Counted from the stretch's first letter, positions 40,202-49,326 are shown. The stretch: 64,000 nt of DNA from Alkalihalobacillus bogoriensis ATCC BAA-922 (GCF_000621445.1 NZ_KK211277.1:248001-312000), one strand, 5' to 3'. The notes: generated by a model not told the origin, from the letters alone. Made by a program: numbers and translations.

Positions 40202-40582
40202 TTATCTGACTATCGAAAAAAATAAGCCAACGATACTTAATACAATATATAAAAATAAAAACAGCAAAAAGTTAAAGCGCCAAATCCCTTTCATCAACTT
40301 TCCTACATTAATATCACTTGTCGTTTTCCAATGAAGAATTGTAAAGAAAATAGCTGTAACTAATATAATGATTAAAATTAACCAAATAAAAGACTGGTTC
40401 CACGTATATAACATAATAAAATAGACAGCGACAATAAAAAGAAAGGTCGAATAATCAGATGCCCATTTAATTGATTTCCGTTTATCTTTCGTTAGTTTGA
40501 CCGAAATAATATAAATAAAATACCATCCAAGCAACGGAATCGTAACAAAAGTAGCAATGACACCTGCTAAAGCATTAACCAT
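40202..40582 (-). CDS. DUF3397-like small membrane protein
   Basis: The 126-residue protein has four hydrophobic segments and no soluble domain. Genes of the DUF3397 family occupy this place between panE and bshC in many Bacillaceae, which is the main reason for the call. ATG 40582 has GGAG upstream and overlaps the panE end by 8 bp, so it is co-translated with panE. Function unknown. Confidence 0.75.
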   Translation of the reverse strand: MVNALAGVIATFVTIPLLGWYFIYIISVKLTKDKRKSIKWASDYSTFLFIVAVYFIMLYTWNQSFIWLILIIILVTAIFFTILHWKTTSDINVGKLMKGIWRFNFLLFLFLYIVLSIVGLFFSIVR

Positions 40583-41480
40583 CGATATCGCTCCTTTCCT
40601 TTTGTTTAATTTGATGATAGACATCTAATGTATATGGCAAACTAATTTTTCGTTTCAATCCTTCTCGTAGGATATATCCTGAAATTGCATCAATTTCTGT
40701 TTGATTCCCACTCTCGATATCTCGAAGCATCGATGATTTATTTTCCTTTGTATTTTGGCATACTTGGATAATGTAGGTCCAGATATCTTCATGATCCTTT
40801 AACTGCAATGTCATGATTGCTTCTTGGCACAACTTTTTCATGATTGAAACAATCGTTTCATCATGAAGAAGCTCTCCATTTTTTAATTCATACAACGCCG
40901 TCAACGGATTAATCACAGCATTCACTATAAGTTTTCTTTTCATAACTTCTAACCATTCACCTTCAACATCAACGGAATATCCAACTGAACTTAGCTTGTC
41001 CCAGAAAGGTTTTAGCTCCAATTCATCACCTAGAACATGTCCTATTCTCATGATTCCAATTCCTGTGTGCTCTACTTTTACATTGCTATGTTTTAAGGCA
41101 CCATGTTCAACAATTCCTACATACACAGAGTTCCTTAGTTCCTGCATTAATGTAATATGATTCATACCATTTTGTAGAAAGAAGATGGGGGAATTTATTT
41201 TCAATTTTGAAATTTTTGTCAAAACACGTTTTACCTGGTGTTCTTTTACCGCAAGAAAAATAATCGTTGCTGTTTTAAGTGAAGACAAACATTCAAAAGG
41301 AATGGCATCGACGGGGTGGAAAGACGCAATAGAATTGCGTAGTAAAGAAACTCCTTCTCTATTTAAAGCTTCTGCTTGCTCTTTTCCATTCGTAACGACA
41401 GTAACATTAGCCCCTGCCTTACTTGCATAGGAGGCAAGCAATAATCCAACAGAACCCCCACCTATAATCCAAACATTCAC
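40575..41480 (-). CDS. panE: 2-dehydropantoate 2-reductase (ketopantoate reductase)
   Basis: PanE reduces ketopantoate to pantoate with NADPH for CoA synthesis. The 301-residue protein has the N-terminal dinucleotide-binding motif VWIIGGGSVGLLLASYAS (core GGGSVG), a conserved Lys in FLAVKEHQV near residue 72 and KLIVNAVINPLTALYELKNG (core VNAVINPLTAL) in the C-terminal domain. GTG 41480 is preferred because GGTGGG lies just upstream; the ATG at 41498 precedes that site. It corresponds to B. subtilis ylbQ, one of two paralogues there. Confidence 0.88.
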   Translation of the reverse strand: MNVWIIGGGSVGLLLASYASKAGANVTVVTNGKEQAEALNREGVSLLRNSIASFHPVDAIPFECLSSLKTATIIFLAVKEHQVKRVLTKISKLKINSPIFFLQNGMNHITLMQELRNSVYVGIVEHGALKHSNVKVEHTGIGIMRIGHVLGDELELKPFWDKLSSVGYSVDVEGEWLEVMKRKLIVNAVINPLTALYELKNGELLHDETIVSIMKKLCQEAIMTLQLKDHEDIWTYIIQVCQNTKENKSSMLRDIESGNQTEIDAISGYILREGLKRKISLPYTLDVYHQIKQKERSDIDG

Positions 41481-41660
41481 AAAACCCACCCTTTCCATAG
41501 AACTACTTCCTTATGACTAAATTGTAGCATAGATACAAAATTGTAGTATATTATTGTTTTTAATATTTAAATTAAATATCAAATATTTTTTCATGTATTT
41601 TATGCGTTTACATAATCTTTATAGTAAAATAAGAATAGAATAATATGAGGAGGAATTAAC

Positions 41661-42140
41661 GTGGAAAAACCTGTCGTCAAGAAGCTCTTAATCAATTATA
41701 AAACATTAGAAGATTTTGAAAACTTCCTTGAATATGGAGCAGCCGAACTTTCAATGAAAGAAGACCTAGAAGGTAGCATTGTTGAAAATGATAGCGAGTC
41801 TCCTTTCTATGGTATTTATTACGGTGATAAACTTGTCGCTAGAATGAGTTTGTACCGAATAGAAGCAAAATATGACCGTTATTTCGACCCCGCTCAAGAC
41901 TATCTTGAATTATGGAAATTAGAGGTGTTAGAACCATATCAAGGAAAAGGGTATGGTCAAGTACTAGTAGATTTTGCTAAGAGTTTTAATTTACCAATTA
42001 AAACAAATGCCAGACGTCGTTCAAATGATTTTTGGTCAAAAATGGGCTTTGAACCGGTTACTTACCAACCTGAACGAGATAGAGGAGAAAACCCATATGT
42101 TTGGTATCCAGAAGGGGTAGGCGAACAAACGGTAGAATAA
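41661..42140 (+). CDS. ylbP: GNAT-family N-acetyltransferase YlbP
   Basis: The 159-residue protein is a GNAT acetyltransferase; the acetyl-CoA loop is LEPYQGKGYGQVLVDFAKS near residue 95, followed by MGFEPV near the C-terminus. Its substrate is unknown. It is transcribed away from panE and shares a terminator with gerR. An AGGAGG ribosome site lies just upstream of the GTG start. Confidence 0.87.
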   Translation: MEKPVVKKLLINYKTLEDFENFLEYGAAELSMKEDLEGSIVENDSESPFYGIYYGDKLVARMSLYRIEAKYDRYFDPAQDYLELWKLEVLEPYQGKGYGQVLVDFAKSFNLPIKTNARRRSNDFWSKMGFEPVTYQPERDRGENPYVWYPEGVGEQTVE

Positions 42141-42151
42141 CATCTTTTCTT

Positions 42152-42196
42152 CCACACAACAACCCGAAGTGAAAGCTTCGGGTTGTTGTGTTTTTA
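42152..42196. terminator. Bidirectional terminator between ylbP and gerR
   Basis: ACACAACAACCCGAAG and CTTCGGGTTGTTGTGT form a long perfect stem with a 6-base loop. T-runs on both strands serve the two converging genes. Confidence 0.9.
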
Positions 42197-42826
42197 TTAT
42201 GATTTTGAATTCATTGCTTTAGTATCTTCTTCTGACAAAATAGACATCTTTCTTGCTCGGTCCATAATCCCGATTAAAGCACGATAATCCTCATTAATGA
42301 TTTCTTTATCCTTTTTCAATGCGGTTATTTCTTTTTCAATTTTACGATTTCTTTGTTTTAACTGTTCAATTTCTTCTTTTAATTCTTCATTTTCTCTAAC
42401 TAAGGCTTGTTGTTCTTTTTCACCTTTTGTATATTGCTGTAAAAATTTTATTACATTTTCCATTGTCATCGCTATTTCAGATTCTTTTTCAATAACTTCG
42501 TTTTCCTCTTGATTTTCTTTTTGTTCTTCAACATGAAGTTCTTCTGCAACTTCTACAGCGAAACTTACTTCTTGTTGTTGATTTTCTTCTTTTTGCGGTT
42601 TTGCTTTTTTGCGTTGTTTTTTGGCTAATGCAATCGCTGCATCATATTTTTTTCGGATCGCCGAGTTCCATCGAAATCCACAAGCTGCCGATGTCCTTGA
42701 CAAACGTTGACCCACTTCTTCAAATGCAGCTAGTTGAGTGCTTCCCTCACGTATATGTCTTAGTACTACCTCTGCTAGAATTAAATCTTCATCACTACTC
42801 CATGCATCTTGACGAACAGTTGACAT
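42197..42826 (-). CDS. gerR: RsfA/GerR-family sporulation transcription factor
   Basis: The 209-residue protein has an N-terminal Myb-like DNA-binding domain (RQDAWSSDEDLILAEVVL to AACGFRWNSAIRKKY, core WSSDEDLILAE), a Lys/Gln-rich linker and a long C-terminal coiled coil (about residues 120-195). B. subtilis YlbO (GerR), at the same locus, is a sigma-E-dependent mother-cell regulator. The RsfA family has several members, so the specific name rests on position. Confidence 0.83.
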   Translation of the reverse strand: MSTVRQDAWSSDEDLILAEVVLRHIREGSTQLAAFEEVGQRLSRTSAACGFRWNSAIRKKYDAAIALAKKQRKKAKPQKEENQQQEVSFAVEVAEELHVEEQKENQEENEVIEKESEIAMTMENVIKFLQQYTKGEKEQQALVRENEELKEEIEQLKQRNRKIEKEITALKKDKEIINEDYRALIGIMDRARKMSILSEEDTKAMNSKS

Positions 42827-42931
42827 ACAATCCCTCCTAATGGTCTTTTGTCTATAATATGCATTTACTAGACAAGATAGACTCTCTTCTATTAAAGGAT
42901 TATGTCCCCGTTGAAAAAAAAGTATTCAATT

Positions 42932-43699
42932 TTAAGATTTTCTTAAAAATTTTTTCACAGCTTCATGATGTTCCTCACTTGCCCACAGTACCGCACATTC
43001 ATCAATTTCCCTCATTATTCTTCGCTTTATGTTTTCTTTGTCAAAACGGTCAAGCATTCTTTGTTTATATGTTTTTAATACAGGCATACTAGAGTGAAGT
43101 AGTGGAGAAATCCACTCTTTAGACTCCATTTTAAAGTTAGATTTTGCTAGTACACTGTCTATGATTCTCATTGCATGTGCTTCTTCCGCATTAAAGCGTT
43201 TACAAGATAGTAAAGCTTTCATCGCTTGTGTTGCACCTATACGCTCACTCAAAAAGGTCGAACCACCCCACCCTGTTGTAATCCCTAATCCCCCTTGAAC
43301 AAATCCTACTTTTGCGTGACTAGCCGCAATACGATAATCACATGAAATAGCAAGTTCACACCCCCCACCAACAGCTGTTCCATTAATCGCCGCAACCGTA
43401 ACTTTCGGAAAGAAAAACAAACGATATAATATCATTCCCATCTTCATCAACATCTCTTTTGCTTCTTCTTTTGTATGTAAGCTATGAAAGACAGATAAAT
43501 CCCCGCCAGAACAAAATGCCTCTTCTCCTTGCCCTGTGATAACTAGCACTTTATCTTCTGGATGACGCTCCACCTCATCAAGGACAACCACCAATTCATC
43601 CATCACGTCATAATCAATCGCATTTCGAATTGATGGACGGTTTATCGTCACTGTAACGGTCCCATTAGGCTCCCGTACTACAATTAGCTTTTTCTCCAC
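42932..43699 (-). CDS. Enoyl-CoA hydratase/isomerase family protein
   Basis: The 255-residue crotonase-fold protein has VTINRPSIRNAI near the N-terminus and oxyanion-hole segments AFCSGGDLSVF (near residue 60) and NGTAVGGGCELAISCDYR (core GGGCELA, near 107). One catalytic Glu position is present as in hydratase-like members, but exact substrate is unclear; 3-hydroxyisobutyryl-CoA hydrolase-like activity cannot be excluded. GTG 43699 has GGAGGAGA upstream. It has no place in the B. subtilis ylb block and follows rpmF after a terminator. Confidence 0.82.
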   Translation of the reverse strand: MEKKLIVVREPNGTVTVTINRPSIRNAIDYDVMDELVVVLDEVERHPEDKVLVITGQGEEAFCSGGDLSVFHSLHTKEEAKEMLMKMGMILYRLFFFPKVTVAAINGTAVGGGCELAISCDYRIAASHAKVGFVQGGLGITTGWGGSTFLSERIGATQAMKALLSCKRFNAEEAHAMRIIDSVLAKSNFKMESKEWISPLLHSSMPVLKTYKQRMLDRFDKENIKRRIMREIDECAVLWASEEHHEAVKKFLRKS

Positions 43700-43732
43700 T
43701 TCATTTCTCCTCCATTCGCTAAAAAACAAATA

Positions 43733-43766
43733 AAAAGAGCAAAGGAATCATCCCCTGCTCGTTTAT
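43733..43766 (-). terminator. Intrinsic terminator after rpmF
   Basis: On the minus strand GAGCAGGGGA and TTCCTTTGCTC pair imperfectly, followed by a T-rich tail. It lies just after the rpmF stop. Confidence 0.7.
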
Positions 43767-43773
43767 TTTAACA

Positions 43774-43947
43774 TTATTTGTTTAATACGTCTTGACCTTT
43801 ATAAGTGCCACATTCCTTACAAACACGGTGTGCAATTTTTAATTCTCCGCATTCTGGGCATTTTACCATACCAGGTACTGCTAACTTATAGTGAGTACGA
43901 CGTTTTCTTTTACGAGTTTTAGACGTTCTTCTAAAAGGTACTGCCAT
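43774..43947 (-). CDS. rpmF: 50S ribosomal protein L32
   Basis: L32 is a small zinc-ribbon protein of the large subunit. The 57-residue protein starts [17 protein letters not shown] and has two zinc motifs, CPECG and CKECG, so it is the Cys4 zinc-binding form. ATG 43947 is preceded by AAGGAGGTG. It follows ylbN, as in B. subtilis and, through yceD-rpmF, in E. coli. Confidence 0.97.
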   Translation of the reverse strand: MAVPFRRTSKTRKRKRRTHYKLAVPGMVKCPECGELKIAHRVCKECGTYKGQDVLNK

Positions 43948-43970
43948 CATTCCCACCTCCTTACAAAATA

Positions 43971-43999
43971 TGTATAACTATTAGTTACCAGACGGTCAA
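43971..43999 (-). promoter_or_regulatory. Sigma-A promoter of rpmF
   Basis: The minus strand reads TTGACC, 17 bases, TATACA, in the ylbN-rpmF gap. The -35 box overlaps a perfect palindrome at 43994-44008. Confidence 0.65.
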
Positions 44000-44008
44000 A
44001 ATTTGACC
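43994..44008. promoter_or_regulatory. Palindrome overlapping the rpmF -35 box
   Basis: GGTCAAA-A-TTTGACC is a perfect inverted repeat with 7-bp arms and a one-base centre. Its position over the -35 box is that of an operator, though no regulator is known to bind it. Confidence 0.4.
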
Positions 44009-44050
44009 TTATAAAATGAAGGCCCGAAATGCCGGTACTTCGATTTCCCA

Positions 44051-44563
44051 TTACTTGTTGTCAAAAAACTTAGAGAGTTCCGCTAATCTTGGATCGATTC
44101 GGTTCTTTTGGTCCTCTTCCTTGACAAATTCCCAATCTTCTCCAGATTTAGGTGCTCTTCCCTCTTCTTGTTCGCTAAAAATTTGCAAAGGGATTTCAAG
44201 TAAGATTAATTCCTTAATATAAGGAATTAGGTCAATTACTTCTCCTTCAACAGAATGAATTTCATTATCTTCACCATCTTGTTCCCAATTTGTTTCATAA
44301 AGACGAAAAGATTCTTTTGCTTGAATATCAAATGGGAGTTCGACATCATTTAGGGTCCGTGAACAAGGAAGTGTTAATGTTCCTTTAATATGGAGAGGAA
44401 ACGTAACAATATCTGACGATACGTGTGCTTCACCACTCACTTCAACTGGTGATACCCTTCTGATTTGCGGATCTAATTTTCTCAAATCTGATAAATCTAA
44501 TGTTTCATTAAATTGGATTCCTTTGCTCTTTTGAGCATGAAGTTGTTGGATTGTCCATTTCAT
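44051..44563 (-). CDS. ylbN: DUF177 protein YlbN (YceD family)
   Basis: The 170-residue protein belongs to the DUF177/YceD family, usually encoded next to rpmF. The conserved central part has GTLTLPCSRTLNDVELPF with one Cys near residue 85 and an acidic segment VIDLIPYIKELILLEIPLQ. In E. coli and plants members are linked to 23S rRNA maturation. ATG 44563 has GAGGTGAG upstream, and a consensus sigma-A promoter lies before it. Confidence 0.9.
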   Translation of the reverse strand: MKWTIQQLHAQKSKGIQFNETLDLSDLRKLDPQIRRVSPVEVSGEAHVSSDIVTFPLHIKGTLTLPCSRTLNDVELPFDIQAKESFRLYETNWEQDGEDNEIHSVEGEVIDLIPYIKELILLEIPLQIFSEQEEGRAPKSGEDWEFVKEEDQKNRIDPRLAELSKFFDNK

Positions 44564-44590
44564 GATTCTCACCTCAAGGCAACAAGAGTA

Positions 44591-44619
44591 ATTATAGCTT
44601 TACAAATAGTATTTGTCAA
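44591..44619 (-). promoter_or_regulatory. Consensus sigma-A promoter of ylbN-rpmF
   Basis: The minus strand reads TTGACA, exactly 17 bases, TATAAT: a full match to the vegetative consensus, about 30 bases before the ylbN start. Confidence 0.93.
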
Positions 44620-44780
44620 CCTTTCTTCTTTACACTCTATCTAAGAAAAAAATGACTTTGATGATTCTGTATCACTTTATCATATTTCTTAAATGAAGGA
44701 CAACTATCCATTCTGTGTTGTAGTATATGATATACTAAAATTTAGGATAATGAGAGTATTATTTGAATGGAGGAATGTTT

Positions 44781-46016
44781 TTGAAGTCAACCGGTGTCAT
44801 TGTTGAATATAACCCATTTCATAATGGTCATTTATATCATATGGAAGAAGCAAGAAAACAAACAAACGCCGATGTTATTATCGCTGTGATGAGTGGAACT
44901 TTTCTGCAACGAGGTGAACCAGCGTTAGTTTCAAAGTGGCAAAGAACAAAAATGGCGTTAGCTGGTGGAGCAGACCTCGTGATTGAACTCCCATATGCTT
45001 ATTCCACTCAAAAAGCTGAAACATTTGCATTTGGTGCCATTTCAATTTTACACTCTTTATTTACAAAAAACGTTTGTTTTGGAAGTGAATCTGGTCAAAT
45101 TGAAGACTTTACTAAACTGCTTGGTTTTATAAATACGAATCATACAAATTATAATTTTTATATTCAAAAATTTGTTAAAGAGGGAAACAGTTATCCAAAA
45201 GCGTGTGCCCTTGCTTATAAAGCATTACAACCAAGCGCAACCCTTATCGACTTATCAAAGCCAAACAATATTTTAGGTTTTCACTATATTCAAGCGATCC
45301 ATCGACTTGGTTCTGATATTACCCCTGTCACGATTTTAAGAAAACAGGCACAATATCATGATCAGTCAATTGAAAAGCATTCAATTGCAAGCGCAACTAG
45401 TATTCGGAATGAATTACTAAAACAAAACTTTACATTATCTTCTATCTCTCATGTTGTGCCAGAAACAACTTACCATTTATTGCAGGACTACTATAAGAAA
45501 TATGATATTTTCCATAATTGGGAGCAATATTTTCCGTTATTAAAATATCGCCTACTCACCCTTCCTAATGAACAGCTTGAAGCTATTTATGAAGGGGAAG
45601 AAGGACTTCATCATCGCTTAAAAAAACATTGTCAAGCTGCACAAAATTTTTCCGAGTTTATGACCCTTGTAAAAACAAAACGCTATACTTGGAATCGAAT
45701 TCAACGCTATTGCTTACATATTTTGACGAACACGACAAAAAAAGAAATCGAAGAGGCAACAAAAGGAGAGCTTCCTTATATTCGAATATTAGGAATGTCA
45801 GGTCAAGGTCGACAATATTTGAAAAGAACAAAAAAAAGAATCAGCGTTCCAATGATTACAAGACCTACTGAGATTGACCATCCATTATTAACGATTGATA
45901 AACGAGCAACCGCCTGTTATGCGTTAGCCTATCCCCCTGAAAAACAAGCAGATGCCTTACTTGAAGATTACGCAACCCCTCCAATTCAAACGAAAGAAGA
46001 GAGCCATCCTTTCTAG
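44781..46016 (+). CDS. tmcAL: tRNA(Met) cytidine acetate ligase TmcAL (YlbM)
   Basis: TmcAL makes N4-acetylcytidine at the wobble base of elongator tRNA-Met from acetate and ATP. The 411-residue protein has the nucleotidyltransferase motif VEYNPFHNGHLYH at the N-terminus and VMSGTFLQRGEPA near residue 45. TTG 44781, seven bases after GGAGG, gives the family N-terminus MK(S)TGVIVEYNP; upstream codons lie in the ribosome site. It is divergent from ylbN. Confidence 0.92.
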   Translation: MKSTGVIVEYNPFHNGHLYHMEEARKQTNADVIIAVMSGTFLQRGEPALVSKWQRTKMALAGGADLVIELPYAYSTQKAETFAFGAISILHSLFTKNVCFGSESGQIEDFTKLLGFINTNHTNYNFYIQKFVKEGNSYPKACALAYKALQPSATLIDLSKPNNILGFHYIQAIHRLGSDITPVTILRKQAQYHDQSIEKHSIASATSIRNELLKQNFTLSSISHVVPETTYHLLQDYYKKYDIFHNWEQYFPLLKYRLLTLPNEQLEAIYEGEEGLHHRLKKHCQAAQNFSEFMTLVKTKRYTWNRIQRYCLHILTNTTKKEIEEATKGELPYIRILGMSGQGRQYLKRTKKRISVPMITRPTEIDHPLLTIDKRATACYALAYPPEKQADALLEDYATPPIQTKEESHPF

Positions 46017-46036
46017 GATAGGATGCTCTCTTGTTT
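45999..46036. terminator. Bidirectional terminator between tmcAL and ylbL
   Basis: GAGAGCCATCCT and AGGATGCTCTC pair around a loop that includes the tmcAL TAG stop. Downstream on the plus strand is TTGTTTT. Confidence 0.75.
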
Positions 46037-47088
46037 TACTGTTTTGGTGGCAATTCTTGAAGAAATTCCAATGCTTCATCAAATGTTTCTACACCAATGA
46101 CTTTTGTTTTTGTGCCGATTTCTTCAGCTGTTCGTAACGCTTCCTTATAATTTGAATCTTCTCGGGCACCTTCTTTTGGGACAAAGAAATAATCGACACT
46201 AGCTTTATGGGCAGCAACAACCTTTTGTTCTACTCCACCAATTCTCCCTACATTTCCCTCTTCATTAATCGTTCCTGTACCCGCAATTTGATACCCTTTT
46301 GTTATATCTTCTTTCACTAATTGATTATAAATTTCAAGTGAAAACATTAATCCAGCTGATGGACCTCCTATTTTTGATACATCAATTGTGACGTCTGGAG
46401 AAAACGAGACCGTTCGATCAACAACAGGATATAAAATTCCTAGTCCTATACGTTCATCGCCACCACTAACTTCTTTTGGAAATGGTGCTGTTGTCGTGAT
46501 GACTTCAAGAGTTTCTCCTTCCCGAGTAATCGTTAAAAGAATATCTTCTCCATTATCATTTTCAGCTACCTCTTCATTCAATTGCTCAATAGAAGTTACA
46601 GCAACACCATTTACAGAAGTAATTCGATCCCCAGGTTGTAATACTTTTTCAGCTGGCATTCCTTCAATAAATGAAGAGACCATAATTCCATGGTAATCAA
46701 TCGATATGTTTTTATTTGCTCTTTCATACGCAATCATTTTTGCTGCCTCTTGAGAGCTAGCCATCATCATTGCTTGTCGATGAAAATATTCTTCATCTGT
46801 TTCTTCTGGTCCAACGATTTGTTCTTCTGGGATAATTTCTCGATAATCACTTAAATGGGCCCATGCGTAGAAATATGCATTTGCTTTTCCCATTTTTACA
46901 GTCGTTAACATAAACGACCCATTTTCTTCTTTAAAGCCACCTTCTACATCAATCACAGGCGCTAATGTTTTTGCTTCTCCAGGTTGAGTATAATAAAAAG
47001 GAAGCTGATAGAAATGTAATAGGAGTAAAATCGATAAGACAATCCACCGCATACGAAGTTTTGATTTTTTCTTATGTTCAATAACCAT
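46036..47088 (-). CDS. ylbL: Lon-like S16 serine protease with PDZ domain, YlbL
   Basis: The 350-residue protein has an N-terminal membrane anchor (about residues 13-33), an extracytoplasmic PDZ domain (about 125-205, VLQPGDRITSVNGVAV) and a C-terminal Lon-type protease domain. The catalytic Ser is in GGPSAGLMFSLEIYNQL near residue 263 and the Lys in GVEQKVVAAHKA near 305. In B. subtilis YlbL (DdpA) with CtpA degrades the DNA-damage division inhibitor YneA. ATG 47088 overlaps no other gene. Confidence 0.9.
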   Translation of the reverse strand: MVIEHKKKSKLRMRWIVLSILLLLHFYQLPFYYTQPGEAKTLAPVIDVEGGFKEENGSFMLTTVKMGKANAYFYAWAHLSDYREIIPEEQIVGPEETDEEYFHRQAMMMASSQEAAKMIAYERANKNISIDYHGIMVSSFIEGMPAEKVLQPGDRITSVNGVAVTSIEQLNEEVAENDNGEDILLTITREGETLEVITTTAPFPKEVSGGDERIGLGILYPVVDRTVSFSPDVTIDVSKIGGPSAGLMFSLEIYNQLVKEDITKGYQIAGTGTINEEGNVGRIGGVEQKVVAAHKASVDYFFVPKEGAREDSNYKEALRTAEEIGTKTKVIGVETFDEALEFLQELPPKQ

Positions 47089-47092
47089 TGCT

Positions 47093-47872
47093 TTATTTCC
47101 CCTTCCAATTTTCAATTTCAGCTTTTATTTTTGGAAGTTGCTTTCTTGCTTCTTCCTCTCCTAGGGCGATGTATTCTTCTACATTAGTAAATGCAATCGA
47201 ACTGGCTTGCCTTATCATCGGCTTCATCATAATCGTGGCATCAATCTCTTCTTTACGAACCATCTCTCGTTCCATGATATCTAATGTTTGTAGTATTACA
47301 TCATATATTGATTGGATTTCTTTTTCAACTTGAAAATAAGAAACATCAACGGCAATCGTAATATCAGCCCCCATTTCTTTTGCGAGCGAAACAGGAACTC
47401 GATCAATGACTCCCCCATCAACGAGAAGACGATTGTCCATTTTAATAGGGACAAAGATACCAGGTATAGAAATACTTGCTCGAACAGCCTCTGGTAAATT
47501 GCCTTTTTTAAAAACAACTCGTTCCCCTGTTCTTAAATCGGTTGCCACTGTCCATACTGGCGGACTTAACTCATCAAGAGATTTTCCTTTTGATAACACC
47601 CTAATTAGTTCTGTCACTTTCTTTCCTGTGACAAACCCCATTTTTGGAACGGTAAAATCAACATAATATTTTCTTCTAAATAATGTTGCAAATCGTTCAA
47701 GATTTGGAATCGAGTGCCCAACCCCATATAAAGCACCGACAAGAGCCCCCATACTACTTCCAGCTATATAATCGATTGGGATCTTTTCTTCTGTTAATAC
47801 TTTTAAAACTCCAATATGTGCAAACCCTCTTGCTCCTCCTGAACCAAGGGCTAATCCAATTTTTGGTCTCAT
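47093..47872 (-). CDS. ylbK: Patatin-like phospholipase YlbK
   Basis: The 259-residue protein is a patatin-like/NTE-type esterase with the glycine-rich oxyanion loop GSGGARGFAHIG near residue 11, the nucleophile GSSMG near residue 39 and the DGG catalytic Asp motif (VDGGVIDRVP near residue 150). All dyad residues are present, so an active lipid hydrolase is expected. It is adjacent to ylbL, 4 bp apart. Confidence 0.9.
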   Translation of the reverse strand: MRPKIGLALGSGGARGFAHIGVLKVLTEEKIPIDYIAGSSMGALVGALYGVGHSIPNLERFATLFRRKYYVDFTVPKMGFVTGKKVTELIRVLSKGKSLDELSPPVWTVATDLRTGERVVFKKGNLPEAVRASISIPGIFVPIKMDNRLLVDGGVIDRVPVSLAKEMGADITIAVDVSYFQVEKEIQSIYDVILQTLDIMEREMVRKEEIDATIMMKPMIRQASSIAFTNVEEYIALGEEEARKQLPKIKAEIENWKGK

Positions 47873-47995
47873 TGTTACTACCTCCTATCATACGACTACA
47901 ATTCCGTGTTTTCAATCATATGGTCTAAATTGCTGGACTATACGTATATTGATTAATGGGACATGTTTTATTCTTTATAATAGGGGGCAATGCAA

Positions 47996-49213
47996 GTGAA
48001 TCCATCAAAAATAAAAACAATCGCTCTAGCCACACTTGCCATTTTTCTAGCGGCCTCACTTATGATTTTTCCACAAGAATCACTGGACGCTTCCATACGT
48101 GGTTTAACAATGTGGTGGGATGTTGTATTTCCATCATTACTTCCTTTTTTTATCGTTTCTGAATTACTAATTGGATTTGGTGTCGTCACATTTTTAGGGA
48201 CGATATTAGAGCGGTTTATGAGACCATTATTTAAAGTTCCTGGTGAAGGTGGATTCGTCTGGGCTATGGGATTAGCATCTGGCTATCCAGCAGGCGCCAA
48301 ACTTACTGCTCGATTACGTCAAGAAAAAAAATTAACACAGATCGAAGCAGAACGTTTAGTTACGTTTACGAATTCATCAAACCCACTCTTTATTTTTGGA
48401 GCAATTGCCGTTGGCTTTTTTCATAACCCAACATTAGGCATCATCTTAGCATTATCTCATTATTTAGGGAATCTATGTGTAGGAATATGTATGAGATTTC
48501 ATGGATACTCAAAAGAAAAGACGATGAAAAAAAGTTCTCCTCCTCCCTTTTCTTTAAAGAAATCTCTTCAAGCTCTTCATGAGGAGCGAATTCGAGATGG
48601 AAGACCATTGGGGAAATTACTTGGAGATGCCGTCCAATCATCGGTCAATACATTATTAATGATTGGCGGATTTATTATTTTATTTTCTGTGTTAAACAAG
48701 TTATTAGGCTTAATTGAAGTCACCCACATATTATCGGTAGCCTTGTCCGTTGTTCTAGCCATTTTTCATATTCCAACTGAACTTAGTGTCCCATTAATCT
48801 CAGGATTATTTGAAATTACCCTTGGTGGACAAATGGCAAGTAATGTTGAGGATGCAACATTATTTCAAAAAGCTGTTGTGATGAGTTTTATATTAGCGTT
48901 TAGCGGACTTTCTGTTCAAGCTCAAGTAGCAAGTATACTAGCAGAGACAGATATTCGTTTTAAACCATATTTTATCGCTAGAATAATACACGGATTTCTT
49001 GCTGCTTTTTTCACTGTTATTTTTTGGAACCCCCTTTATGTGAACCAAGTGACAACAGATCATCCTACAGCTGTCCCTGTTTTCTTGCAGCAGCAATCTT
49101 ACTCATGGTTCGTCGAAGGTTGGTCCTATTTGCTTCAATACGGGTCATTTTTCACCCTTGTTTGCTTATGTCTCTATGTCTTTATTCGTATGCGTCGCAT
49201 GTCCTATCGATAA
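47996..49213 (+). CDS. ylbJ: Sporulation integral membrane protein YlbJ
   Basis: YlbJ is a sigma-E-controlled membrane protein needed for wild-type spore resistance in B. subtilis. The 405-residue protein has about eight hydrophobic segments and a nucleoside-transporter-like (gate) fold, with LASGYPAGAKLTARLRQEKK (core GYPAGAKLTA) and FTNSSNPLFIFGA conserved. GTG 47996 is chosen: GGGGG lies eight bases upstream, while the ATG at 47990 is too close. It is divergent from ylbK. Confidence 0.92.
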   Translation: MNPSKIKTIALATLAIFLAASLMIFPQESLDASIRGLTMWWDVVFPSLLPFFIVSELLIGFGVVTFLGTILERFMRPLFKVPGEGGFVWAMGLASGYPAGAKLTARLRQEKKLTQIEAERLVTFTNSSNPLFIFGAIAVGFFHNPTLGIILALSHYLGNLCVGICMRFHGYSKEKTMKKSSPPPFSLKKSLQALHEERIRDGRPLGKLLGDAVQSSVNTLLMIGGFIILFSVLNKLLGLIEVTHILSVALSVVLAIFHIPTELSVPLISGLFEITLGGQMASNVEDATLFQKAVVMSFILAFSGLSVQAQVASILAETDIRFKPYFIARIIHGFLAAFFTVIFWNPLYVNQVTTDHPTAVPVFLQQQSYSWFVEGWSYLLQYGSFFTLVCLCLYVFIRMRRMSYR

Positions 49214-49220
49214 GTATATT

Positions 49221-49326
49221 AAGAAAAACGCGGGAGCGTCTTTTCGTTTCAAGCGAAGTGAGGAGCTTTCCCTCTAGAATAAGCTTTAAAAGCTTCACTG
49301 GTAGACTAAAATTTCTCTTATCTTTC
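49221..49326 (+). repeat. Intergenic repeat, copy A
   Basis: This is one of four related segments. It starts AAGAAAAACGCGGGAGCGTC, contains CAAGCGAAGTG, then AAGCTTTAAAAGCTTCACTG and ends in an AT-rich stretch. It carries a small inverted repeat (GAAAAACGC/GCGTCTTTTC) and a palindromic AAGCTTT-AAAGCTT part. It lies between ylbJ and the coaD terminator. Confidence 0.85.

Noticed and set aside
47940-47990. Sigma-A or sigma-E promoter of ylbJ
   Set aside because: A TATAAT lies too close to the ribosome site, and GTATATT with a loosely matching -10 is too weak to list, although sigma-E control is expected.
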